DNA of 64,000 bases. Source: Caldilineaceae bacterium (GTDB lineage Bacteria > Chloroflexota > Anaerolineae > Caldilineales > Caldilineaceae). The notes under the pieces are model-generated. The model ran no database searches. It was not told where the DNA came from and saw only the letters and a list, made by a program, of their open reading frames with translations. Where the stretch lies: contig JAJEDJ010000018.1 of NCBI GenBank assembly GCA_022821545.1, positions 62,001-126,000 of the forward strand. Direction: 5' to 3'. The position numbers and the translations under genes are program-made. This document shows positions 1 to 9,436 of the stretch, piece after piece. Positions within the stretch are counted from its first letter, which is position 1. Every line of letters starts with the position of its first letter.

Positions 1-184
1 AATAGCGCGACGATAGCAGACCAGCCACCAGCAGGGGAAGGAGGTGGGCAGCTGACAGAGAGAAGGACGGCGAGAGCAACCGGCGCGGAGCCCACTTGAC
101 GGCAGGAATGCAAGATGGCCGAACGCTACGACAGGCCGTGAACCGCAGAGTGACACGGCACATCCCAATCTCAAAGGGGGAAAC
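1..184. other. Leader region upstream of the sugar transporter operon
   Basis: I see no coding sequence here. The stretch ends in a strong purine-rich ribosome binding site (AAAGGGGG) placed just before the ATG at 185. No convincing consensus promoter was found. Any promoter or operator for the transporter operon may lie here or beyond the window edge. Confidence 0.5.
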
Positions 185-1558
185 ATGTCCGAGACGCAAA
201 AGAACCATAGGCAGATGAGCCGCCGCGGCTTCTTGCACGCCATGGCGCTGGGCGCAGGCGGCGCGGCGCTGGCCGCGTGTGTAGTGCCGGAAGGCGCGAT
301 GCCGGCGGCAGAAGAAGCAGCGGCGCCGGCGCAGGAGAACCTCCCGATCATCTATTGGTCGATGTTCGGGCTGCAGGAGGCGGCGCAGGCACAGAACCAG
401 GTGGAGCGCTTTAACGAGCAGACCGGCGAAAACGCCATTTTCATGTCGATTGGCTGGGGCAATGTCACGCAGAAGGCACAGGTCGCGATCCAGGGGGGCA
501 ACCCGCCCGACATGGTATCGCTCTGGTCTCAGGCCTACACGTGGGGTCCGCGCGGGCTGCTGCTCCCGCTCGAGGACTATGCGGAACGCGACGGCTTTGA
601 CGGCGAGGGCTGGTCCAAGCCGGCATGGGACGCTCTCTGGTCGGAAGGGCATCTCTGGGGCACCGGCCATACGCTCAACGTCTTTGCCCTGCACAGCAAC
701 GACACGCTGTTGGAGGAGGGCGGATTCAGCGCTGACAGCCCGCCAGAGAGTTTCGCCGATCTGGACGTGATGGCGGAGGCGCTGACAACCTTTGACGACG
801 ACGACAATATCACGCGTTTGGGCTTCCTGCCCTGGCTTCGGTCGGGCAGCCTCTGGCACTGGGGCTGGGCCAACGGCGCCCAGTTTTACGATGAGGATAC
901 CGACACGATTACGGCCGGATCAGAGGAGGCATTGCTGTATACGCTCGAATGGTTCAAGTCTTACGCAGACAAGTACGACATTGAGAAGATCGACCGCTAT
1001 GTATCCGGTTTCGGCAACCGCAGCTCGCTGACGGAGGATCCCTGGTACGTCGACAAGATCGTCTTGCAGATCGACGGCAGCTGGAAGCGAAGCTGGATCC
1101 CGCGCTATGCGCCGGACCTTGATTACTCGGTGTTCAAGTCGCCCTATGGGCCGGGATACACCGAGCCAACCAGCCTGGTCGAGATTGGGGCGATGTTCAA
1201 CGTACCCAACGGCGCCAAGAACCCGGACGGCGGCTGGCAGCTGGCCCACTTCATGGCGGGCAAACAGCAGCAGATCGAGTTCGGAAACCTGGTTGGGGAC
1301 GTTCCGCCTTTGAACGAAGCCGCCCGCGATCCGGAGTTCCTGAATTCGCTGCCGTTCAACGAACTGTACGTTGAGCTGACCGAGTCGGAAGGCGGCCGCG
1401 CCTGGCCGCGCATTCCCGTTCTGGAGCAGTACAAGACAGAGATCAGGCGTCTGCAGGACGAAGTGATTCACGGCCAGATCGAACCCCAGCAGGGTCTGGA
1501 CGATATGACTGCCAAGCTGCAGCAGGAGCTGAACGACTTCCGCCAGCAGGTCGGTTGA
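185..1558 (+). CDS. ABC sugar transporter, extracellular solute-binding lipoprotein
   Basis: This 457-residue protein looks like a family 1 solute-binding protein that captures a sugar or oligosaccharide outside the membrane and passes it to the two permeases encoded next. The N-terminus has a twin-arginine motif (SRRGF, residues 12-16), a short hydrophobic segment and a lipobox LAAC with Cys32. It is therefore probably exported folded through Tat and then lipid-anchored. The body, with many Trp and acidic residues (LPLEDYAERDGF, LDGSW-like segments), and the length fit the CUT1 class. A strong ribosome binding site precedes the ATG. No ATPase gene follows within the cluster, so the importer probably shares an MsmK-like ATPase encoded elsewhere. 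The exact substrate cannot be told from sequence. Confidence 0.9.
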   Translation: MSETQKNHRQMSRRGFLHAMALGAGGAALAACVVPEGAMPAAEEAAAPAQENLPIIYWSMFGLQEAAQAQNQVERFNEQTGENAIFMSIGWGNVTQKAQVAIQGGNPPDMVSLWSQAYTWGPRGLLLPLEDYAERDGFDGEGWSKPAWDALWSEGHLWGTGHTLNVFALHSNDTLLEEGGFSADSPPESFADLDVMAEALTTFDDDDNITRLGFLPWLRSGSLWHWGWANGAQFYDEDTDTITAGSEEALLYTLEWFKSYADKYDIEKIDRYVSGFGNRSSLTEDPWYVDKIVLQIDGSWKRSWIPRYAPDLDYSVFKSPYGPGYTEPTSLVEIGAMFNVPNGAKNPDGGWQLAHFMAGKQQQIEFGNLVGDVPPLNEAARDPEFLNSLPFNELYVELTESEGGRAWPRIPVLEQYKTEIRRLQDEVIHGQIEPQQGLDDMTAKLQQELNDFRQQVG

Positions 1559-1630
1559 TAGAGACGTTCCCTGGCGTGAAGACCCGGCGGGTTGACAAGT
1601 CAGCCCGCCGGGAGACAGGAGGAGGCGGTC

Positions 1631-2533
1631 ATGGGAATTGGACTGACGCGACAGGAACGCCGCCGCGTGCGAATAGGCGTGCTGTTTGCGCTGCCCTGGA
1701 TTGTCGGCTTTTTGAGTTTTACAGTTTTCCCCGTCGTCTACTCGTTCTACTACAGTCTCAACGTGTTTACGACATTCGGGCAGCCCTTGCACTGGGTCGG
1801 ACTAAGCAACTACATCAAGTTGGTGAATGACGATCTCTTCTGGAAGTCCCTTTACAACACGATGTACATGGTGGTCTTCGGCGTCTCCTTTCACATCGTC
1901 CTGGCCATCATACTGGGGCTGCTGCTGAATCAGAATCTGCGCGGCGTGTCCATCTACAGGACCGTGTACTACATACCCACGATCGTCCCGATTGTCGCCA
2001 CTTCGGTGCTGTGGATGTGGGTGTTCAACCCTGAGTTCGGTCTGATCAACTCCGCGCTAAGCGTCTTAGACGTCCACGGGCCGGGTTGGCTGACCGACCC
2101 CGTTCTGTCAAAGCCATCGTTGATCCTGATGGGCGTGTGGACGATTGGTGGAACCCTGGTGATCTTTCTGGCCGGGCTGCAGGACATTCCGCAGCATCTC
2201 TTCGATGCGGCGATGATCGACGGCGCAGGGGCCCTGCAGAGGATCGGGAACGTTACCCTGCCGATGCTGTCTCCGGTAATCTTCTTCAATGTAATCATGG
2301 GCGTCATCAGCGGATTCCAGATCTTCGCCCAGGCTTTTATCATGACCAATGGCGGCCCGCTGGACACGACCCTGTTTTACGCCTTCTACCTCTTCCAGAA
2401 CGCATTTGTATTCTTTCAGATGCCGTACGCTTCGGCCATGGCGTGGATCCTGTTCCTGGTCGTAATGGGCACGACGCTGGTCATCTTTCGCAGTTCGGCC
2501 CGCCTGGTCTACTACGAAGGCGAGGAGCGATAG
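1631..2533 (+). CDS. ABC sugar transporter permease, MalF/UgpA type
   Basis: The protein is about 300 residues long, with six predicted membrane segments and the cytoplasmic EAA-type loop (DAAMIDGAGA, near residues 190-200) that contacts the ATPase. It would form one half of the CUT1 sugar channel with the next gene product. The in-frame TTG at 1592 could extend it, but ACAGGAGGAGG at 1616-1626 sits at ideal distance from the ATG at 1631, so that start is preferred. The gene lies 72 nt after the binding-protein gene and 4 nt before the second permease, consistent with one operon. Confidence 0.92.
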   Translation: MGIGLTRQERRRVRIGVLFALPWIVGFLSFTVFPVVYSFYYSLNVFTTFGQPLHWVGLSNYIKLVNDDLFWKSLYNTMYMVVFGVSFHIVLAIILGLLLNQNLRGVSIYRTVYYIPTIVPIVATSVLWMWVFNPEFGLINSALSVLDVHGPGWLTDPVLSKPSLILMGVWTIGGTLVIFLAGLQDIPQHLFDAAMIDGAGALQRIGNVTLPMLSPVIFFNVIMGVISGFQIFAQAFIMTNGGPLDTTLFYAFYLFQNAFVFFQMPYASAMAWILFLVVMGTTLVIFRSSARLVYYEGEER

Positions 2534-2537
2534 GGCC

Positions 2538-3437
2538 GTGGGCAGGACAACGACGACGCTTAAGCGGCAGCAACAGGTGGTCGCCTCCAGTTTCGGCAGC
2601 CTTTCGAGGTCGCAGCGCGAGACGTTAAGCCATTCGGCCAGCCATGCCTGTCTTTTCGTGGTGGGGCTGTTGTTCTTCCTGCCCTTCTTCTGGCTGGTTT
2701 CCACCTCTTTGAAGGACCTGAACCAGATATTCACGCTGCCGCCCGTGTGGATTCCCGATCCGTTTCAATGGCAGAATTATCCGGAATCATTGAGTTACTT
2801 TCCGTTCTTTCAACAGCTGCGCAACACGCTGATCATCGCGGTTTCGGCGGTGTTTCTGACGGTGGTTTCCAGTTCGCTGGTTGCCTACAGTTTCTCCCGG
2901 CTGCGCTGGCACGGCCGCGACATACTGTTTTTTGCCATGCTTTCGACGATGATGCTGCCATACCAGGTTACGATGATTCCGCTCTTCATCATGTTCCGGA
3001 GTCTCGGGTGGGTCAATACGCTTTTGCCGCTGATTGTGCCCCATGCCTTCGGCGTACCGTTCTTCATCTTCCTGCTGCGTCAGTTCTTTCTCAGTCTGCC
3101 CAGAGACCTGGACGACGCCGCCATTATTGACGGCTGCTCAGAGTTCGGCGTCCTGTGGCGAGTGATACTTCCACTGGCAAAGCCGGCCCTGGCTACGGTT
3201 GCGCTTTTTCAGTTCCTGGGAAGCTGGAACGATTTCATCGGGCCCCTGATCTACCTGAATGATCCGGAGAAGTACACGCTCTCCCTTGGGATCCAGGTTT
3301 TTGTCAGCACGGTAGGCGTCCAATGGGGATGGATGATGGCGGTTACAACGGTACTCACAGTGCCGGTGATCATCCTTTTCTTCTTTACCCAGAGGACATT
3401 CATTCAAGGAATCGCACTTACGGGCATCAAGGGGTAA
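2538..3437 (+). CDS. ABC sugar transporter permease, MalG/UgpE type
   Basis: This 299-residue inner-membrane permease has six predicted transmembrane helices and the EAA loop (DDAAIIDGCSEFGVLW, near residue 195). It is the second half of the CUT1 importer. It starts with GTG at 2538, four bases after the stop of the first permease gene, which suggests translational coupling. The N-terminal 30 residues are polar and cytoplasmic, as usual for MalG-like proteins. No ATP-binding subunit follows; the next gene is a dehydrogenase. Confidence 0.92.
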   Translation: MGRTTTTLKRQQQVVASSFGSLSRSQRETLSHSASHACLFVVGLLFFLPFFWLVSTSLKDLNQIFTLPPVWIPDPFQWQNYPESLSYFPFFQQLRNTLIIAVSAVFLTVVSSSLVAYSFSRLRWHGRDILFFAMLSTMMLPYQVTMIPLFIMFRSLGWVNTLLPLIVPHAFGVPFFIFLLRQFFLSLPRDLDDAAIIDGCSEFGVLWRVILPLAKPALATVALFQFLGSWNDFIGPLIYLNDPEKYTLSLGIQVFVSTVGVQWGWMMAVTTVLTVPVIILFFFTQRTFIQGIALTGIKG

Positions 3438-3588
3438 GCGGGTCCCGGAGGAATCCGTTGGCCGATAAAGAGGGTATCCTGATAGGCACACATTACGAAT
3501 ACCCGTTCGGAGGCATGGCGACCGGGCGGGAAAATGAAAGGGGCCGTATCAGGCGCCGCCGATCCATCCATTCACGAGGGAGTAAGGA

Positions 3589-4695
3589 ATGAAGACCAGA
3601 GCAGCCGTAGTGTATGAGCATGACGCGCCAGTCGTCGTCGATACCCTTACCTTGGACGATCCCAAGGAGAAGGAAGTGCTGTTGCGCATGGGAGCCAGCG
3701 GCGTGTGCCATTCCGATCTGTCGGTGGTGAACGGAACGATCTACTATCCTCCGCCGGTCGCGCTCGGTCACGAAGGCGCCGGCATTGTGGAACGGGTGGG
3801 GGCCAACGTAACGTATGTCAAACCGGGAGACCACGTCATTCTCTCGTTCGTAACCTACTGTGAACACTGCGTCATGTGTGAGATGGGACGGGTCTGTCTC
3901 TGCCAGGGTTTCGACGTGCGCAAGGGCTATCTACTTGACGACACCTGCCGCCTGCACAATGCAAAGGGGCAGGACATTCCGCAGATGTCGCGCATCGCCA
4001 CGATGTCGGAGCTGGCGGTCGTGCCGGAACAGGCACTCATCAAGATCGACCCCGGCTACCCGCTGGACAAGGCCGCGCTGGTAGGCTGCGGCGTGACGAC
4101 AGGTGTGGGCGCAGTGCTGAGGACGGCAAAGGTCGAGGCTGGCAGCACAGTTGCCGTTATTGGAGCGGGAGGGGTCGGACTGAACGTGGTGCAGGGCGCA
4201 AAGTTGGCAGACGCCGAGCGCATCATTGCGGTGGACCTGGTCGAAAATAAACTGGAGTTCGCACGCCAGTTTGGCGCGACAGATACGGTGAACGGGTCCG
4301 AAACGGATGCAGTCGAGGCGGTGAAGGAGTTGACGGGGGGATTGGGCGTTGACTATGCCTTTGAGGCGATAGGCAGCTCAGTAACGATCAGGCAGGCCTT
4401 TGACATGGTCCGCTCCGCCGGCACGGCAGTTGCGATTGGACTTGCCCGCCAGGGCGATACCGTGCCGATTCCCCCGCAGGAGCTGATCTGGGCCGAAAAG
4501 AGGCTGATTGGCTCCTACTACGGAACATCCCGTCCGCGAGTCGATATGCCCGAGTATCTCCGTCTCTATGACGAAGGGAAGCTGATGCTGGACGAGTTGA
4601 TCACGCAGACTTACCAGCTGGAGCAGATTAACGAAGCCTTTGCCGACATGGAAGCGGGCAAAAACGCCAGGGGGATACTGGCGCTCGATCTGTAG
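3589..4695 (+). CDS. Zinc-dependent alcohol dehydrogenase (MDR family)
   Basis: The 368-residue product belongs to the medium-chain dehydrogenase/reductase family and should oxidise an alcohol or reduce an aldehyde with NAD(P). Visible motifs are the catalytic zinc ligands in GVCHSD and GHEGAG, the structural zinc cysteines in CEHCVMCEMGRVCLC, and the Rossmann fingerprint GAGGVGLN near residue 195. The closest subgroup looks like the NDMA-dependent or class III-like bacterial enzymes, but the substrate is unknown. AGTAAGGA lies just before the ATG. It follows the sugar transporter by about 150 nt on the same strand and may act on the imported compound, which is inference from position only. 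Confidence 0.9.
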   Translation: MKTRAAVVYEHDAPVVVDTLTLDDPKEKEVLLRMGASGVCHSDLSVVNGTIYYPPPVALGHEGAGIVERVGANVTYVKPGDHVILSFVTYCEHCVMCEMGRVCLCQGFDVRKGYLLDDTCRLHNAKGQDIPQMSRIATMSELAVVPEQALIKIDPGYPLDKAALVGCGVTTGVGAVLRTAKVEAGSTVAVIGAGGVGLNVVQGAKLADAERIIAVDLVENKLEFARQFGATDTVNGSETDAVEAVKELTGGLGVDYAFEAIGSSVTIRQAFDMVRSAGTAVAIGLARQGDTVPIPPQELIWAEKRLIGSYYGTSRPRVDMPEYLRLYDEGKLMLDELITQTYQLEQINEAFADMEAGKNARGILALDL

Positions 4696-4735
4696 AACCT
4701 GGGCCACCGACGCCAAGCGACATCGACCGGGTCCT

Positions 4736-7195
4736 TTATTCCGGCTCAGCGGCGCGCAGACCTATCACCTCGATCAGTTTCCAGGCCGCCCTCTCCTCAA
4801 GCCATCTGTCTTTCATAGAAGCAGGCAGGGCGTCAGCATTCAGCCGGCGCTCTGCTTCCTCGCTGCAACGGATTTCAACTGCGTAACTTCCTGTACTCCG
4901 GCCGGCGGCGGACACGCGCTGGCGCAGGTTGCCAAGCCCTGCGGTCGCGGCGTAGAGTTCTGACTCTACGGTACCGCCCTCCTTAAACGTACCTGCATCT
5001 TCGTCGGTCATTCCATCGTGCATTCGAGCCAGTTGCCACGCCCATCTCATGCCGCCCGTTTCCTCATGGGCCCCTCCAAAGACATTCAGGGAAAAGTCGG
5101 CCTGGCTGGCGAGGGCGTCCCGGTAAAACCGGTACACTTCTCGAAAACTGCGGCTGAAGCGCGCGGCAGGCAGATCGCGGCGAGCCAGCCTGCCATAGCT
5201 TTTGCTGGAAAGCCGCTCGTCCAGAATGGCTACAACGCCCCGGTCGGCTGTCCGCCGGATCAGGCGACCGAATCCCTGCTTCAGGGTCAGTGTCATCAGC
5301 GGGACCATGTAGTTTCTGAAGCTGCTGCCCTCCTCAATTTCTTCCAGCGCTCTCATTCTAGCCTCGTGAAGCGGGTCGCTGGGCGTTGGGAACGGCAGCT
5401 TGTCCAGAATGACGAGACTCAGGTCGTCGCCAGGCAGATCGACACCCTCCCAGAAGGATTTCGTCGCCAGCAAGACGCTGTAAGGCGTCTTGCGAAACCA
5501 GTCAAGGAGGAGGTTGCGGGGGAGTTGACCCTGGGCGTGCAAGGGCCAGGCGACCTGTTTCAGCCGGTCATGGACCTGCTGGAGACCAGTCCAACTGGTG
5601 AAGAGGCAGAGCGCTCTCCCCCGGCTCACATTGAGAAGCCGCACGGTCTCGGCGGAAACCGCGTCGTAGAAGGGATCCCTGTTTCTCCAGTCGAAGGCAG
5701 GCAGGGCAGGTTGATACAACAGGGCCTGTTCGGAGTAGTTGAAGACGGAATCGGAAACGAGCTCCAGGGGGACGGCATTCACGCCGCACCTGCTCCTGAA
5801 ATGGTCGAAGCTGCCGTTCGTTGCCAAGGTGGCGCTGGTGCAAACGACAGTACGCCCCTCCTCTTCAAAGAGATGCCGGGCAAGGTCACGGGACGGGTCG
5901 ACCGGCGCAGCATGCAGGCGAAGTTTTAGATGCCGGGACCCCTTAATCCTTTCGGCGTAGCGTACGGTGAGGTCGTCATTTGAACTGCTTGATACCGCTT
6001 GCAGTTTTGCCGCCAGGGAGCCAAGCCCCTTCAAAGCCAGCTCATAGCCGGCCTCCTCCTCAGACTCATCAGCAGAGAGCGGCGGCTGGTCGGCGTCCTC
6101 CTTCCGGTTATAGGGGTTTGCCTTACGCATTTCGTCCTGCAGATCGATCAAGCTTCCCGCCAGCGTTCTCAGCGCCTCCAACTCTTTGTCAATGCGGAAG
6201 ACGTTATCCTTCGATAGCGCGTCCACTTCAGAGAAGGCTAACCGGTTCTGGGACTGCAATGCGAGCAGACGCTTTTCATCCACGTGGCTCCTAAAGACAG
6301 CGCCCCCCAGAAGCTGCGCAAGAGCGTAATCGGACGTCTCTACCTCAAAGACAGAGGTGGCAGTTTCTTCCAGCTGATGCGCCTCGTCAATTATGTAGAC
6401 TGCCGCTTCAGGCAGTATCGCCTGCCCCATTTCGCCCAACTCCAGGGCATTGAGCAGGAGGTGGTGATTGGTGATGATCAGCTGAGCCTGGCGCGCTTTA
6501 TCCCGCATCTGGTTCACAAAGCAGTTGTCTTCGAAGTGGCTGCAGACGCGGCCAATGCAGTCATCGGGAAAACTGACAACCCTGGGCCGCAGGTCGTTCT
6601 TAAGGACGAAGGGGAGGTCGTCGACGTCCCCGGTACCGGCGCGCGCCAGCCACTGCCGCAAAGAGGCAACCTGCTCGTCTTCCTTGTCCAGAAGCGCGAG
6701 CCTGCTCCTTTCGACCGATTCTTTTTCCCACTTGTAGTTGCAGATGAAGTTGCTCCGCCCCTTCACGACAACGGCGTCGATGGGACGGTCCAGGACAGTG
6801 CGCAGAAAGGGGATATCCTTGCGGAAGAGCTGGTCTTGCAAGGACTTATTTGCGGTGGCTACGACGATCTTTTTCTCGCTGAGGATTGCAGGCAGGAGGT
6901 AGGCCAACGACTTTCCGGTACCGGTCGGGGCCTCGATCAGGGCCGGGCACTGGTCGAGTATCGCCCGTTTTACGACATTTGCCATCTCCAACTGGCCTGG
7001 CCGCAGTTCGTAGTCGGCCATTGCCCCGGACAGAACGCCTCCGGAGGTGAAAAAGGCATCCAGATCACACTCTTCCAGAGGAGACGAACCATTCTCAGCG
7101 TTGTCGCCGCCATAGCGCCCCTTTTCTTCGCCGACACCGGTCTGAGAAAGGTCAGCCGGCAGTTCCGCAATGTAAGACTGCTCCAAGTTCACCAT
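4736..7195 (-). CDS. dinG: DinG/XPD-type ATP-dependent DNA helicase with Fe-S cluster
   Basis: This is an 819-residue superfamily 2 helicase, probably unwinding DNA 5'-3' during repair. Walker A is APTGTGKS at 89-96, and the Walker B DEAH box is at 270-273. Between them four cysteines (152, 213, 218, 225) are spaced as in the iron-sulfur domain of DinG and XPD. Motif VI is seen in GFGRLIRR toward the C-terminus. The first about 60 residues form a polar extension not typical of the core family. No Shine-Dalgarno sequence is visible before the ATG at 7195. The gene is convergent with the alcohol dehydrogenase, with 40 nt between the stops. Confidence 0.9.
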   Translation of the reverse strand: MVNLEQSYIAELPADLSQTGVGEEKGRYGGDNAENGSSPLEECDLDAFFTSGGVLSGAMADYELRPGQLEMANVVKRAILDQCPALIEAPTGTGKSLAYLLPAILSEKKIVVATANKSLQDQLFRKDIPFLRTVLDRPIDAVVVKGRSNFICNYKWEKESVERSRLALLDKEDEQVASLRQWLARAGTGDVDDLPFVLKNDLRPRVVSFPDDCIGRVCSHFEDNCFVNQMRDKARQAQLIITNHHLLLNALELGEMGQAILPEAAVYIIDEAHQLEETATSVFEVETSDYALAQLLGGAVFRSHVDEKRLLALQSQNRLAFSEVDALSKDNVFRIDKELEALRTLAGSLIDLQDEMRKANPYNRKEDADQPPLSADESEEEAGYELALKGLGSLAAKLQAVSSSSNDDLTVRYAERIKGSRHLKLRLHAAPVDPSRDLARHLFEEEGRTVVCTSATLATNGSFDHFRSRCGVNAVPLELVSDSVFNYSEQALLYQPALPAFDWRNRDPFYDAVSAETVRLLNVSRGRALCLFTSWTGLQQVHDRLKQVAWPLHAQGQLPRNLLLDWFRKTPYSVLLATKSFWEGVDLPGDDLSLVILDKLPFPTPSDPLHEARMRALEEIEEGSSFRNYMVPLMTLTLKQGFGRLIRRTADRGVVAILDERLSSKSYGRLARRDLPAARFSRSFREVYRFYRDALASQADFSLNVFGGAHEETGGMRWAWQLARMHDGMTDEDAGTFKEGGTVESELYAATAGLGNLRQRVSAAGRSTGSYAVEIRCSEEAERRLNADALPASMKDRWLEERAAWKLIEVIGLRAAEPE

Positions 7196-7238
7196 TGCAA
7201 AATCTTAGCACGCATGTGCGTGTAGTTCAAAATGAAGA

Positions 7239-7274
7239 ACGCCCTCGAACAGTACACAGAGGGCGTCCTGAAAA
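7239..7274 (-). terminator. Rho-independent terminator after the fasciclin/LysM gene
   Basis: Arms ACGCCCTC (7239-7246) and GAGGGCGT (7259-7266) form a perfect 8-bp stem with a 12-nt loop. Read on the minus strand, the stem is followed by a T-rich stretch (TTCTTCATTTTG). It lies about 45 nt downstream of the stop at 7312 and before the DinG gene, so it likely ends the fasciclin-gene transcript. Confidence 0.7.
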
Positions 7275-7311
7275 CTGGCAGGGGGCGGGAAACCTGCACC
7301 CCGACCGAATT

Positions 7312-9168
7312 CTATTGTGAACCGTTGTCATCCGGATCGGGCAGCAACTGGTGGATGAAGTGAATGACGCCGTTGGATGCTTCCAGATCGGGCGTCACGA
7401 TGGTGATGCCTTCGACAGTGAGTGAGCCGTCATCGCTGGTTCCGATGTCGATCGTCCCGCCATGCAGCGTGGTCAGCGAACTCTGCGAAGCAAGGTCGGA
7501 TGCCGAAAACTTTCCGGACACGACATGGTACTTGAGCGTTTCCGCCAGGAGATCCGAGTCGGCCATCAGCATGTCAAGCCTGGTTTCAGGCAGCGAAGCG
7601 AACGCAGCGTTGGTCGGCGCGAAGATGGTGAACGGGCCGCCGTCAGCTACGGTTGTCGTCAGGCCGGCCAAGTCCAGAGCGAGAAGCAGAATGTCCATCT
7701 GCTCGTAGTCTTCGGCAACGTCGATCAGATCGTCTTCCATCTGGCCCGCTTCGCTGGTGGGCTCCGGCATCGCCGTTGCGGCCGGCGTTGCCTCCGGCAT
7801 CGCCGTTGCCGTAGGCTCGGTCATTGCATCCGGCGTCGCGGTGGGCGCCTCAGTGGGCGCCGTAGTGGGGGCCGCTTCTTCTGTCGCCAGGGGCGTCTCG
7901 GCAGCCGTCGCCACCGGCGTCGGGGCTCCTTCTGTTCGATAGGCTTCGGCTTCGGCCAGAGTTGGAATCGTAAGAACGTCACCAACTTCGATGATGTCGC
8001 AGTTGGAAAGAGAGTTCGCCGTGCAGATTGCAGACCAGTAAACTGTGCTTCCGTAGGCTTGCGAGGAGATTGTGCCCAGTGTGTCGCCTGCCTGCACTGT
8101 GTAGCTGCCGCCCAGTTGAATGCCCTCTCCTGCCGGCGCGGATGAAGCAGTTGTACCGGCAGGCGGCTGCTGGACAACCACCCTGTCGCCCTCAACCTGC
8201 TCGCCGGAGTCGTCGAGGAAGAGCACGTTTTCGCCGGTCAACGTGTAAGAAAAGGGCATCGTCGTGTCGTTGTACGTGACCAGCGTCACGACTTCACCCA
8301 CGTCGTTGATGCCTATCTCGGCAACTTTGCGCTTCGTGCCCTCCATTGCATCCAGAGAACTGGTGGCAAAGGCGCTTTCGGAAGGCGGCGCGGCATTTAC
8401 GTAGCGGTCAAATCCTGACTGCTTGAAAACGTAGAAGCCGGAGCCGTCGTCGATCTGCCGGTTGTCCTGCGGATCATATTCCATTTTGATCGTTACCGGC
8501 AGGCCGGTATCGATAACTTCCAGTCCCAAGTAGTGTTTCGCGAACTGTTCGTTCAGCTCACCCTGGACCCAGGCAGACCGTACCGCGTTCGTCGTCACTG
8601 CGGGGGCCGGACCGGCAGCCGGTTGGGGGTCTGCCGGAGCGGGCGTGGCCGTTGCGGGCACCGCAGGCGTGCTGCCGCTTACCACCTGTTCACCGGACTC
8701 ATCGACAAATGTGACGTTTTCTCCCGTCAAGGTATAAGAAAGGTCCATCTGTGTGTCATTATAGACAACAATCGTTACGATTTCGGACGCGTCCGTCGAA
8801 CCGATTTGGGCGACCTTCCTCTTGGCGCCTTCCATCGATTCCGTGGAACCGGTTACGAACACAGTTTCTGCGGGTGGTTCGGCGTTGACGTACCGGTCAA
8901 ATCCGGACTGCTTGAAAACGTAGAAGCCGGAACCCTCATCCACCGTGTGGCTGTGTTGAGGCTGGTAATCCATCTTGATGGTGACCGGTTGCGATGGGTC
9001 GATGACCTGCAGGCCCAGGTAGTGTTTGGCGAACTGCTCGTTCAACTGCCCACTAACAGTAGGCGAGTTGACGGAACCCTGCACGGTCAATGCGTAAGGG
9101 CCTGCTACGAGAACCAGCGCCAAAACTGCAGCAAGGCCAACATAGCGCCACGAAACTTTCAGTTGCAT
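7312..9168 (-). CDS. Secreted protein: duplicated novel domain, LysM, Thr/Pro-rich linker, fasciclin (FAS1) domain
   Basis: The 618-residue exported protein has a signal/anchor helix at 10-30. Two copies of a domain of about 130 residues follow (about 35-165 and 200-335), sharing LNEQFAKHYLGL, FYVFKQSGFDRYVNA and YTLTGENV. Then come a LysM peptidoglycan-binding module (about 355-405; YTVQAGDTL), a low-complexity Thr/Pro/Ala/Glu linker and a C-terminal FAS1 domain (about 490-615; FTIFAPTNAAFA, YHVVSGKF). The start ATG at 9168 has GGAGGG upstream and is preferred to the in-frame ATG at 9234. The likely role is adhesion at the cell wall: LysM holds the protein to peptidoglycan and FAS1 faces outward. 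I do not recognise the repeated domain. Confidence 0.85.
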   Translation of the reverse strand: MQLKVSWRYVGLAAVLALVLVAGPYALTVQGSVNSPTVSGQLNEQFAKHYLGLQVIDPSQPVTIKMDYQPQHSHTVDEGSGFYVFKQSGFDRYVNAEPPAETVFVTGSTESMEGAKRKVAQIGSTDASEIVTIVVYNDTQMDLSYTLTGENVTFVDESGEQVVSGSTPAVPATATPAPADPQPAAGPAPAVTTNAVRSAWVQGELNEQFAKHYLGLEVIDTGLPVTIKMEYDPQDNRQIDDGSGFYVFKQSGFDRYVNAAPPSESAFATSSLDAMEGTKRKVAEIGINDVGEVVTLVTYNDTTMPFSYTLTGENVLFLDDSGEQVEGDRVVVQQPPAGTTASSAPAGEGIQLGGSYTVQAGDTLGTISSQAYGSTVYWSAICTANSLSNCDIIEVGDVLTIPTLAEAEAYRTEGAPTPVATAAETPLATEEAAPTTAPTEAPTATPDAMTEPTATAMPEATPAATAMPEPTSEAGQMEDDLIDVAEDYEQMDILLLALDLAGLTTTVADGGPFTIFAPTNAAFASLPETRLDMLMADSDLLAETLKYHVVSGKFSASDLASQSSLTTLHGGTIDIGTSDDGSLTVEGITIVTPDLEASNGVIHFIHQLLPDPDDNGSQ

Positions 9169-9436
9169 TGATTCCCTCCAGATTCCCGTATAGCCGGAAG
9201 GCCGGCCCCTGTCTGCCGGAAACGAATTCCACATTGCGACATCAGGCTCAGCCCCAGAATACGGATTCGTTTCGGAGACATTACACGTAACAAGTCCAGT
9301 TTAACCAAACCCAAGGCCAAATCCCAACAGTTCCTGACCCACTATTGGTCTTTCATCCGGCCATTACGACCGGCCAAAATGATTTCGTGGCGCGAGCGTA
9401 GGCACAACGCAGTTTTATCGTTTAATTCCTTTTCCT
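9169..9436. other. Intergenic region upstream of the fasciclin/LysM gene
   Basis: No coding sequence is supported here. The stretch must hold the minus-strand promoter for the gene starting at 9168, but I did not find a consensus -35/-10 pair. A weak GC-rich inverted repeat (GGCC/CGGCC) sits near 9358-9376. Confidence 0.4.

Noticed and set aside
920..1792. 290-codon minus-strand open frame opposite the solute-binding protein and first permease
   Set aside because: It spans the border of two clear genes on the other strand and has no recognisable product.
5018..5929. 303-codon plus-strand open frame opposite the helicase gene
   Set aside because: No motif or ribosome binding site is visible; the opposite strand encodes conserved helicase sequence.
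6284..7225. 313-codon plus-strand open frame opposite the helicase gene
   Set aside because: It overlaps the helicase domains with Walker A and the Fe-S cysteines and shows no motif of its own.
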